The notes beneath the pieces were generated by a model that saw nothing but the letters and a program-made list of their open reading frames with translations, was not told the DNA's origin and made no database searches. Shown in pieces: positions 6,065-12,677 of a DNA stretch of 22,014 nt (position 1 is the stretch's first letter; each line of letters starts with the position of its first letter). Source of the DNA: Caldifarciminota bacterium 4484_100 (lineage in GTDB: Bacteria > Hydrothermota > Tepidihabitantia > SM23-42). Made by a program: the position numbers and the translations under genes. The DNA lies in NCBI GenBank assembly GCA_002049785.1, contig MUKB01000012.1, positions 1 through 22,014 on the forward strand. Direction: 5' to 3'.

Positions 6065-8119
6065 ATCTTCCTGAAATTTATTTCCCCCTTTATAGATATG
6101 GAGGTTACAGGAATCCTTAGGTTCGGTTTCTTTAATGAATATCTCTTCCCTTGTCTTGGGACAGAATCTTCTTGCCAATTTTCCGGTTTTGGTGCAGATC
6201 TTACACCAGACAAGGCCTGAGGAGGGTTTTGAAAATTCCTTGTTCTGGAGGGTGTCGATATGGGACATCAGATCACCCCATATCGGAGCAGATACTACAC
6301 CTCCTGTAGCACCACGGAAGATCCTTTTGTTGTCGTCATAACCAACCCAGATTCCGCAGACATAATCCGGGGTGTAGCCAATAAACCAGGCATCACTGTA
6401 GTTGTTGGTCGTGCCGGTCTTTCCCGCGGCTGGACCTTTGTAGTATCTTCTTATTCGATATGCGGTTCCACCATCTACTACGGAACGCATTAGATCGGTC
6501 ATCACATATGCGGTTTGAGGGGAGAGTTTCTTCTCCGGAATCGGATTGGCGGTCTCAATGACGGTTCCGTCCCGGTCTGTAATTTTGCGGATAAATATGG
6601 GCTTCACCCTTTCTCCAAGATTGGCGATGGTTCCTGCGGCGCTCACCATCTCTAAGAGACTTACCTCGCAGGCACCTAAGGCCAAGGAGACGACCGGTAA
6701 CAGCGGAGACTCCACCCCGAGGTTATGGGCATACTGGACAACCAGTTCAGGACCAAGACTGCGGATCAATCTTATGGCTACGAGATTACGGGAGAATTGT
6801 AGTCCTCTTCTTATGGTTATCGGACCTAAAAATTTTCGGTCGTAATTTGAAGGACGATAGATAGAATCGACACCAGGAATCTCTAGGACGATCGGCAGGT
6901 CGAGCACGATGTCCGCGGGGGTGAAACCGTTGTCGATTGCAGCGGTGAAGACGAATATTTTGAAGGCGCTTCCAGCCTGCCTTCGTGCCTGGGTTGCCCG
7001 ATTGAACTGACTCTGGGAAAAGTCTCTGCCGCCGATCAGGACCTTCACCTCACCGGTATGATAATCCATCAACACCAGTGCCGCTTCAAGGTATGGTATC
7101 GCCATAATGGAGTCGCTTATTCCCAGAGAATCAAATTTTGCCTTCGGTTCGGGCAGGTGATAATCCTTTTCTAAGGCGTTGAGATGTTTATTCAGAATAT
7201 CCTCGGCTGTCTTCTGTAGATCAGAATTCATTGTCGTATAGATATTCGCACCACTGCGATAGAGAAATTCCGGGCCGTATTTCAGTTCCAGATATCTTCT
7301 CACCTCCTCGAGAAAATAAGGACCGATACGCTTCTTTTTTTTATGCTCAACCACATTTAAAGATTCCTGAACCGCCTTTTGATATTCTTCCTGGGTGATA
7401 ACTTTATTTTCATACATCTTCTTGAGGATGAAGTTGCGTCTTTTCTTTGCCCGCTCCGGATGCTTATAAGGAGAATAGTATTCAGGCGATTTTGGCAGGG
7501 CGATGAGCAGGGCAGATTCACTTATATTCACTTCAGAAATTTCTTTATTGAAATAGTATTTTGCTGCGGTGGCGACGCCATAACGGCCCTGGCCAAAATT
7601 TATCTGGTTGAGATACATCTCCAGAATTTCATCTTTTGTATATGTCCTTTCAATACGGATGGCGAGTGCAATCTCTTTCAATTTCCGCACGATCGTCTGC
7701 TCCAATGTCAGAAACATATTTCGGGCAAGCTGCATTGTGATTGTGCTTCCGCCTTGCACAACCCGCATATGGGTGAGGTTCAACAATAATGATTTGAAAA
7801 GACGGAGGATGTCGACACCCCAGTGTTTATAAAAACGTTTGTCCTCGATACAGATAAAACCGTTTTTTAGATACGGAGGGACATGATCAAGGTCTGCCAG
7901 TTCCCGGCGTTCAATAAAGAATTCACTGACAAGATTTCCCTGGTCATCAAAGACCTTGGTGGCTACAGGCGGGGCAAAGAATGAAATCGATTCAGCAGGT
8001 GGAAGGTCGCTGACAATAAAGAGATAGGTTCCCAGACCAAGGCCCAGGACCAGGGCGAGCACAAGGAGCAGGATCCAGGTGCGGAGAGAAAGTTTAAAGC
8101 CTTTTTTCGGTCTGCGCAT
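6047..8119 (-). CDS. mrcA: Class A penicillin-binding protein (PBP1A type)
   Basis: The 690-residue bifunctional peptidoglycan synthase is anchored by one helix (about 14-34). Its glycosyltransferase domain carries EDKRFYKHWGVD (92-103, catalytic Glu) and QGGSTITMQLARN (122-134). Its transpeptidase domain carries SAFK (S384 nucleophile, K387), SRN (443-445) and KTGTT (567-571). The cysteine-bearing tail (CKICTKTGKLARRFC, then FIKETEPKDSC) is common at the end of PBP1A proteins of many phyla. Length and domain order are normal. It begins at an ATG 26 nt inside the upstream ATPase gene, without a clear ribosome-binding site, so translational coupling is likely. It is the last gene of the accD-ATPase-PBP unit. 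The symbol could equally be ponA. Confidence 0.93.
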   Translation of the reverse strand: MRRPKKGFKLSLRTWILLLVLALVLGLGLGTYLFIVSDLPPAESISFFAPPVATKVFDDQGNLVSEFFIERRELADLDHVPPYLKNGFICIEDKRFYKHWGVDILRLFKSLLLNLTHMRVVQGGSTITMQLARNMFLTLEQTIVRKLKEIALAIRIERTYTKDEILEMYLNQINFGQGRYGVATAAKYYFNKEISEVNISESALLIALPKSPEYYSPYKHPERAKKRRNFILKKMYENKVITQEEYQKAVQESLNVVEHKKKKRIGPYFLEEVRRYLELKYGPEFLYRSGANIYTTMNSDLQKTAEDILNKHLNALEKDYHLPEPKAKFDSLGISDSIMAIPYLEAALVLMDYHTGEVKVLIGGRDFSQSQFNRATQARRQAGSAFKIFVFTAAIDNGFTPADIVLDLPIVLEIPGVDSIYRPSNYDRKFLGPITIRRGLQFSRNLVAIRLIRSLGPELVVQYAHNLGVESPLLPVVSLALGACEVSLLEMVSAAGTIANLGERVKPIFIRKITDRDGTVIETANPIPEKKLSPQTAYVMTDLMRSVVDGGTAYRIRRYYKGPAAGKTGTTNNYSDAWFIGYTPDYVCGIWVGYDDNKRIFRGATGGVVSAPIWGDLMSHIDTLQNKEFSKPSSGLVWCKICTKTGKLARRFCPKTREEIFIKETEPKDSCNLHIYKGGNKFQEDFESIR

Positions 8120-9161
8120 CGAAGAGATATATTTTTTCTGGTGCTATCGTTAACCTGAACGGTTTGTCAGATTCGGGATGTTCATCCTGCTGGATGCGTG
8201 CGCTTAACATTATATCACCACAATGGCCATAGATATATCTTTCGTTTCCCATCGGCTCTACTACATCGACAATCATCTGAATTTCCAATCCGTGGTTTCG
8301 GGAAAAGTCGTCAGGTCTGATACCCAATTCGACTTCACGGTTGATGAATCTCAGAAATTTTCTATTCAGTTTCAAATTTAATGATGGATGGACAAAGACC
8401 GGCAGGTTATCAACCTCCTTAATCTTACCCGGGATGAAGTTCATCGGGGGGCTTCCGATAAACCCGGCAACAAACTTATTTGCTGGAGATTGATAAAGGG
8501 TTAAGGGATCTGCGATCTGCTGGATCACACCATCCTTGAGCACGATAATCTTCTGGCCCAGAGTCATCGCCTCCACCTGGTCATGGGTTACATAGATAAT
8601 CGTGGCAGATAGCCTTTTATGTAGTCTTGCCAGTTCACTTCTCATCTGGACACGCAATTTTGCGTCGAGGTTTGATAACGGTTCATCAAAGAGAAACAGC
8701 CTCGGCTCACGGACAATGGCCCGACCCAGGGCAACCCTTTGACGCTGGCCACCTGAGAGCTGACCCGGTTTTCTTTTCAAATACTTAGATAGTCCAAGGA
8801 GTTCCGCAGCATTTTTGACCCTGGCTTCGATCTCTCCTGCTGGATAACCCCGCACCTTCAGACCGAACGCCATATTTTCATATACATCCATATGGGGATA
8901 GAGTGCATAATTCTGAAAGACCATCGCAACATTTCGATCTCTGGGTGGAATGTCATTAATACATTCGCCATCGATATAGACATTTCCTGAGGTGGGTTGC
9001 TCAAGTCCAGCAATCAGCCTCAGTATTGTCGTCTTGCCGCAACCAGATGGACCTACCAGCACGACGAATTCTTTATCTTCGGCTTCAAATGTAATATCTT
9101 TTGCCCCGTGGATATTACGGTCAAATATCTTTGTGACTCTTTCCAGCCTGAGTTTAGCCAC
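8094..9161 (-). CDS. MalK/UgpC/MsmX-type ABC ATPase
   Basis: A 355-residue ATPase of the carbohydrate-import (CUT1) family. Motifs are Walker A GPSGCGKT (37-44), Q-loop [11 protein letters not shown] (81-91), signature LSGGQ (135-139), Walker B LFLFDE (155-160) and H193 in [11 protein letters not shown]-terminal TOBE/OB region of about 110 residues starts at [20 protein letters not shown]. That extension separates it from export ATPases. No permease or binding-protein gene lies nearby, so it may be a shared ATPase serving several sugar or glycerol-phosphate importers, as MsmX does in Bacillus. The start is a GTG at 9161 that overlaps the accD stop by 8 nt, with GGAAAA just upstream. Its place between accD and a PBP is unusual for a sugar ATPase. 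Confidence 0.9.
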   Translation of the reverse strand: MAKLRLERVTKIFDRNIHGAKDITFEAEDKEFVVLVGPSGCGKTTILRLIAGLEQPTSGNVYIDGECINDIPPRDRNVAMVFQNYALYPHMDVYENMAFGLKVRGYPAGEIEARVKNAAELLGLSKYLKRKPGQLSGGQRQRVALGRAIVREPRLFLFDEPLSNLDAKLRVQMRSELARLHKRLSATIIYVTHDQVEAMTLGQKIIVLKDGVIQQIADPLTLYQSPANKFVAGFIGSPPMNFIPGKIKEVDNLPVFVHPSLNLKLNRKFLRFINREVELGIRPDDFSRNHGLEIQMIVDVVEPMGNERYIYGHCGDIMLSARIQQDEHPESDKPFRLTIAPEKIYLFDAQTEKRL

Positions 9162-9702
9162 TTTTCCAGATGATATTCAATATCTTTATCAGGGTATTAC
9201 GCAACTCCTTGCGGGAGATGACGATATCGACCAGCCCATGTTCAAGCATAAATTCAGAACGTTGAAATCCCGGGGGAAGCTTTTCTCCGATTGTCTGCTC
9301 GATCACCCTGGGGCCGGTGAAGCCGAGCAGTGCACCAGGCTCGGCAATTATAACATCACCGAGTGAGGCGTAGGATGCCATAACCCCGGCGGTCGTGGGA
9401 TGGGTGAGGATGGAGATAAAGGGGATTTTCTCTTTTGCAAGTAAGGCGAGCTCAGCTGAGGTCTTTGCCATCTGCATCAAGGAGAGAATCCCCTCCTGCA
9501 TTCGGGCACCCCCTGATGCTGAGAGGATGATTAAAGGTAGACGCTTTTCCCGGGCAAGCCGAATTGCCCGGGCGACCTTTTCTCCGACTACCGAACCCAT
9601 ACTTCCACCCATAAATCCAAAATCCATTGCTGCGAAGACAATCGGGATTCCACCGATTTTGGCAAGGCCATAGACCACCGCTTGGCGATGTAATTTCTGC
9701 AC
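9154..9702 (-). CDS. accD: Acetyl-CoA carboxylase carboxyltransferase beta, C-terminal part of a broken gene
   Basis: This 182-residue frame is the carboxyltransferase core of AccD, the subunit that with AccA moves carboxyl from biotin to acetyl-CoA in the first step of fatty-acid synthesis. Strong family blocks are [50 protein letters not shown] and [12 protein letters not shown]. The first residues ([21 protein letters not shown]) match the segment that normally lies about 45 residues after the zinc finger. The zinc-finger part is in another frame (9588-9863). From the E. coli protein, roughly 43 residues between 'H-F-R-I/M' and 'A-Q-K' are absent at the junction. The nominal start is a GTG at 9702 with no ribosome-binding site and is probably not a true start. 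It overlaps the following ATPase gene by 8 nt. As it stands, this should be a non-functional accD. Confidence 0.85.
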   Translation of the reverse strand: MQKLHRQAVVYGLAKIGGIPIVFAAMDFGFMGGSMGSVVGEKVARAIRLAREKRLPLIILSASGGARMQEGILSLMQMAKTSAELALLAKEKIPFISILTHPTTAGVMASYASLGDVIIAEPGALLGFTGPRVIEQTIGEKLPPGFQRSEFMLEHGLVDIVISRKELRNTLIKILNIIWKSG

Positions 9703-9863
9703 CCGATTCGGAAATGGAAATTACACCTGGGACAGATCCAGAGGTTCTTTTGCAGTTCCTTGCGATACAGGATCTCACCGCAGGTCTCACACTTGACCCA
9801 TAATCCATCAGGAAGTTTGAGTTTTTCCTCGGGCCTTGCCTTCACCTTTTTGCGAAACCACAT
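9588..9863 (-). pseudogene. accD: accD N-terminal zinc-finger part, frame-broken
   Basis: The first 52 or so residues (down to about base 9706) are the AccD N-terminus. They include the four-cysteine zinc ribbon C-x2-C-x15-C-x2-C with the family-typical LYRKELQKNLWICPRC. After HFRI the frame continues as an unrelated translation of the core in the wrong frame until a stop at 9588. The true continuation is the frame at 9154-9702. The ATG at 9863 is placed because the family start fits (W/F-x-R/K-K). It has no Shine-Dalgarno sequence, but a promoter ends 7 nt upstream, suggesting a leaderless message. The gene is split by a frame change plus loss of about 130 bases. An 8-bp inverted repeat brackets the junction. 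Confidence 0.8.
9690..9724. repeat. 8-bp inverted repeat bracketing the accD junction
   Basis: GTAATTTC (9690-9697) and its exact complement GAAATTAC (9717-9724) flank a 19-base loop that contains the place where accD loses about 43 codons and changes frame (near 9700-9708). The coincidence suggests a hairpin took part in the deletion or in an assembly or copying error. Confidence 0.6.
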
Positions 9864-9870
9864 ATCGTAT

Positions 9871-9898
9871 ATTCTAACTCAATTTAATCGATTGTCAA
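9871..9898 (-). promoter_or_regulatory. Promoter of accD (leaderless)
   Basis: On the minus strand, TTGACA (9898-9893) and TAGAAT (9876-9871) are 16 nt apart. Only 7 nt separate the -10 box from the accD ATG at 9863, so transcription would start at or next to the start codon. The absence of any Shine-Dalgarno sequence agrees. Confidence 0.7.
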
Positions 9899-9925
9899 TA
9901 ATCTAAACTCGTTGCCTATTGACAA
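9892..9925. repeat. 9-bp inverted repeat joining divergent -35 boxes
   Basis: TTGTCAATA (9892-9900) and TATTGACAA (9917-9925) are perfect complements 16 bases apart and contain the -35 boxes of accD and of the HAMP gene. It could be a regulator site controlling both genes or simply the consequence of two similar -35 regions facing away from each other. Confidence 0.45.
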
Positions 9926-9946
9926 ATACTTAAATCTGGATAGACT
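9919..9946 (+). promoter_or_regulatory. Promoter of the HAMP gene
   Basis: TTGACA (9919-9924) and TAGACT (9941-9946, 4/6 consensus) are 16 nt apart. The transcript would start near 9953 and carry TTGGAGTG (9954-9961) just before the ATG at 9964. Confidence 0.6.
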
Positions 9947-9963
9947 ATTCCAATTGGAGTGAA

Positions 9964-10551
9964 ATGGCATTTGGCAGAAGAAGGATTATAATCATTCACG
10001 GACTACAGATCCAGTTGATTGTTGCAATAATGGGACTGATTATTGGGGTATCGTTGATACTCTTAGCGTCGATGTGTATCATCTTTGAGGACCAACTCAC
10101 TATCCTCGGTGTCTCTTCCCAGACGATCGGTGAGGCCTGGGCCAGCACCACAGTCCCGCTGGTAATTATCGGGATAATCCTCTTCTTTATGAGCCTCTGG
10201 GCGGTGATTCTGATTTCCCACAAGATATACGGGCCGTTGTATCGTCTCAGTCGTTATATCAAAAGAATCAGTAATGGGGAGAAGACCGAAGATTTTGAGT
10301 TTCGCAAGGGCGATGCCATTGACGGTTTGAAGGAGATCTATAATGAACTGCGCCGCAACTTAGAGAAGACACTCCATTATAATTATAGTGAGATGGTGAA
10401 TATATTTTCAGAATTGGAAGATATTCTTGATAGACTCTATAACAAAGAGATTCCAGAACGTGAATTGTATACCACATTGCAGAATATCTGCAATCGAACC
10501 GCCAAGGCCCTGGATATTACATCAGAGGCGATCGAGGAACAGAACAGATAA
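9964..10551 (+). CDS. Two-helix HAMP-domain membrane protein
   Basis: 195 residues. A basic N-terminus is followed by membrane helix 1 (about 16-40), a short external loop of some 22 residues and helix 2 (about 63-86). A HAMP-like segment follows (HKIYGPLYRLSRYIKRISNGE...GDAIDGLKEIYNELRRNL, about 87-135) and then a helical cytoplasmic tail rich in E and L. There is no kinase, methyl-acceptor or cyclase output domain. Stand-alone HAMP proteins of this size occur in several anaerobic phyla and are often named signal proteins; their partners are mostly unknown. The 'GPLYRL' start of HAMP and the GDAIDGLK second helix support the domain call. It is divergent from accD and convergent with sucD (6 nt between stops). 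It has its own promoter and a GGAG ribosome-binding site. Confidence 0.75.
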   Translation: MAFGRRRIIIIHGLQIQLIVAIMGLIIGVSLILLASMCIIFEDQLTILGVSSQTIGEAWASTTVPLVIIGIILFFMSLWAVILISHKIYGPLYRLSRYIKRISNGEKTEDFEFRKGDAIDGLKEIYNELRRNLEKTLHYNYSEMVNIFSELEDILDRLYNKEIPERELYTTLQNICNRTAKALDITSEAIEEQNR

Positions 10552-10556
10552 GGGTT

Positions 10557-11423
10557 TTATAGACTTTCCTTGAGCAGACGGGCCACCCCAGCTGGTGTTT
10601 CACCGACCCGGATCCCTGCAGACTCAAATGCCTTGATCTTCTCTGCTGCAGTTCCTGAGGTGCCGGATATGATTGCTCCGGCATGGCCCATCCTCTTATC
10701 CGCAGGTGCGGTTTTGCCTGCGATGAAGCCGAAGACCGGTTTTTTGAACTCCTTTTTTATGTATTCAGCAGTATCCTGCTCATCCCGGCCTCCAATCTCG
10801 CCCACCAGAACCACTGCCTGTGTCTGGGGGTCCCGGGCAAAGAGCTCCAAGCAGTCGATGAATTTTGTTCCGATAATTGAGTCACCGCCAATACCGATGC
10901 AGGTAGACTGTCCCAACCCTGCGCGGGTAATATTGTCGACAATCTCATAGGTCAGGGTTCCGCTCCTTGAAATTACTCCAATATTACCGGGTTTGAAGAT
11001 ATGGCCGGGTAGAATCCCCACCTTGGCCTCTCCAGGTGAGATTAATCCCGGGCAGTTTGGTCCGATTAAACGGCAATTCTTATTCTTTAAGTAGCCCATG
11101 ATCTTTACCATTTCCAGGGCAGGGATACCTTCGGTAATGCAGACCACCAACTCGACTCCTACATCAATCGCCTCATAGACCGCACCCACGGCAAATTTTG
11201 CCGGCACAAAGGTTACTGAGGTGTTTGCCTTGGTCCGGGCAACCGCCTCTTCCACGGTGTTGAAGACCGGAACTCCATGCACAGTATTGCCACCTTTACC
11301 CGGGGTTACACCGGCCACGACCTGGGTTCCATATTTTAACATCTGTTCGGTGTGGAAACTTCCGTCCCTTCCAGTAATTCCCTGCACCACCACCCTTGTG
11401 TTTTTATTGACCAGAATACTCAT
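10557..11423 (-). CDS. sucD: Succinate-CoA ligase, alpha subunit
   Basis: A 288-residue, full-length alpha subunit of succinyl-CoA synthetase, which couples succinyl-CoA to succinate conversion with ATP/GTP formation. The N-terminal CoA-binding Rossmann part shows [19 protein letters not shown] (12-30) and [12 protein letters not shown] (121-132). The phosphorylated catalytic histidine is H247 in [17 protein letters not shown]. '[10 protein letters not shown]' (152-161) is also conserved. The gene follows sucC with a single base between stop and start, so the two subunits are co-translated. GAAAGGGG lies just before the ATG, inside the sucC end. The enzyme may run in either direction of a partial or reductive TCA pathway. 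Nothing here decides direction. Confidence 0.96.
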   Translation of the reverse strand: MSILVNKNTRVVVQGITGRDGSFHTEQMLKYGTQVVAGVTPGKGGNTVHGVPVFNTVEEAVARTKANTSVTFVPAKFAVGAVYEAIDVGVELVVCITEGIPALEMVKIMGYLKNKNCRLIGPNCPGLISPGEAKVGILPGHIFKPGNIGVISRSGTLTYEIVDNITRAGLGQSTCIGIGGDSIIGTKFIDCLELFARDPQTQAVVLVGEIGGRDEQDTAEYIKKEFKKPVFGFIAGKTAPADKRMGHAGAIISGTSGTAAEKIKAFESAGIRVGETPAGVARLLKESL

Positions 11424-11424
11424 T

Positions 11425-12561
11425 TCATACCCCTTTCAGAACTTCAATGGCCTTTTTTGCACCCTGTTCCATACTGGATGCAAAGATCAGACCTGCCTCT
11501 TTCAATATCCCCATCGCCTTATCCTCATTTGTGCCGGTAAGTCGAGCAACGATCGGTTGCTGAATATTCAGTTTCTCTTTTGCTGCCAGGATACCATTTG
11601 CGACATCATCGCATCGGGTAATGCCACCGAATATATTGAAGAAGATTACCTTAACATTTTTGTCTTTTAACAGTATCTCCAGGGCATTCATCACCTTCTG
11701 GGGTGAAGAGGAACCGCCGATATCGAGGAAGTTTGCCGGTTCTGCACCATAGTATTTGACCAGGTCCATCGTTGCCATTGCCAAACCTGCGCCATTTACC
11801 ACACAGCCGATATTGCCGTTGAGCCGAACATAAGAGAGGTCCCTTTCCCGGGCCAGGAGTTCATTCTCGTCCTCACTTGAACGGTCGCGCATCGCCTCAA
11901 TATCCGGATGGCGATAAAGTCCGTTGTCGTCAAAATTTATCTTGGCATCCAGGGCGACCAGTTTACCGGATTTATCGAGCACAAGGGGGTTGATTTCAAC
12001 CAGCGAGGCATCAAGTTCAATAAATAATTTATAGAGTTTTTCTGCAATTGAGGCACACTCAAATGCGACCTTGGGCTCAGAATAGAGGAACAGTCCGACC
12101 TTTCTTGCCCGATGGGGAAGAAGGCCGAGGACCGGATCCGCATAGACCTTGTTTATGGCCTCTGGTCTCTGCCGGGCGATCTCTTCGATCTCTACTCCAC
12201 CTTCTTTACAGGCCATCACCACGACCTGTTTCTGCGTGCGGTCGACGATTATTCCCAGATATGCCTCAGACCCGATTGCAACCGCCTCAGACACAAGCAC
12301 CTTCTTTACCTCAAGACCCTTTATCTCCATTCCCAATATAGCTTGCCCGAACTCTTTTACCTGTTCCTGGCTCTTGGCGATCTTGATACCACCGGCCTTA
12401 CCCCGGCCCCCGACCATCACCTGGGCCTTGATAACACAGGGTATCCCAATCTCCTGAGCCGCCTTTTGCACCTCATCAAGGTTATGGCATACCTTTTCCT
12501 TGGGTACAGGGATGCCATATTTTTTAAACAGCTCCTTTGCCTGATATTCGTGAATTTTCAA
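11425..12561 (-). CDS. sucC: Succinate-CoA ligase, beta subunit
   Basis: The ATP-grasp beta subunit, 378 residues from a TTG start at 12561. I prefer this start over upstream in-frame ATGs (to 12618) because AAAAGGAGGC (12575-12566) sits 5 nt before it and the protein then begins [19 protein letters not shown], the family's usual N-terminus. Visible motifs are [14 protein letters not shown] (about 43-56), EINPL and DAKINFDDN (metal and nucleotide site), GGSSSPQKV and [15 protein letters not shown] near the C-terminus (phosphate and CoA-side loop). Length is normal. It is the first gene of a sucC-sucD operon with its own promoter about 45 nt upstream, divergent from the GGDEF-ATPase-TPR gene. 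Confidence 0.95.
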   Translation of the reverse strand: MKIHEYQAKELFKKYGIPVPKEKVCHNLDEVQKAAQEIGIPCVIKAQVMVGGRGKAGGIKIAKSQEQVKEFGQAILGMEIKGLEVKKVLVSEAVAIGSEAYLGIIVDRTQKQVVVMACKEGGVEIEEIARQRPEAINKVYADPVLGLLPHRARKVGLFLYSEPKVAFECASIAEKLYKLFIELDASLVEINPLVLDKSGKLVALDAKINFDDNGLYRHPDIEAMRDRSSEDENELLARERDLSYVRLNGNIGCVVNGAGLAMATMDLVKYYGAEPANFLDIGGSSSPQKVMNALEILLKDKNVKVIFFNIFGGITRCDDVANGILAAKEKLNIQQPIVARLTGTNEDKAMGILKEAGLIFASSMEQGAKKAIEVLKGV

Positions 12562-12607
12562 TGTCGCCTCCTTTTCAGGTGTTAAATTTTTGCTTAAAGG
12601 TAACATT

Positions 12608-12635
12608 ATAATAATCAAAATTTGGCTGAAGTCAA
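12608..12635 (-). promoter_or_regulatory. Promoter of sucCD
   Basis: On the minus strand, TTGACT (12635-12630) and TATTAT (12613-12608) lie 16 nt apart. A second possible -10, TATAAT at 12610-12605, would need a 19-nt spacer. Leader of about 40 nt to the TTG start, carrying a strong ribosome-binding site. Confidence 0.6.
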
Positions 12636-12638
12636 TAA

Positions 12639-12666
12639 TTGACTTTGGTATAATATTGGTTATAAT
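12639..12666 (+). promoter_or_regulatory. Promoter of the GGDEF-ATPase-TPR gene
   Basis: TTGACT (12639-12644) and a perfect TATAAT (12661-12666) are 16 nt apart. Only 11 nt separate the -10 box from the ATG, so the leader is about five bases and holds no ribosome-binding site. The -35 box lies three bases from the oppositely oriented sucC -35 box, so polymerases at the two promoters should compete. Confidence 0.7.
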
Positions 12667-12676
12667 TAATTATAAC
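12659..12676. promoter_or_regulatory. 18-bp palindrome over -10 and start site
   Basis: GTTATAATTAATTATAAC is a perfect 18-bp palindrome. It covers the whole -10 box and the expected transcription start of the GGDEF-ATPase-TPR gene, a classic position for a repressor operator. It is AT-only except for its ends, so a chance or structural origin is possible. Confidence 0.45.
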
Positions 12677-12677
12677 A

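Noticed and set aside
9588..9863. Programmed ribosomal frameshift in accD
   Set aside because: A frame change alone would not bring back the roughly 43 missing residues, and no slippery heptamer or known signal is seen at the junction.
12048..12585. Plus-strand frames over sucC
   Set aside because: They are shadows of a fully conserved sucC. They carry no motif of their own.
12562..12618. Longer sucC starting at an upstream ATG
   Set aside because: The extra 19 residues are not part of the family, and AAAAGGAGGC lies 5 nt before the TTG at 12561, where the normal N-terminus begins.
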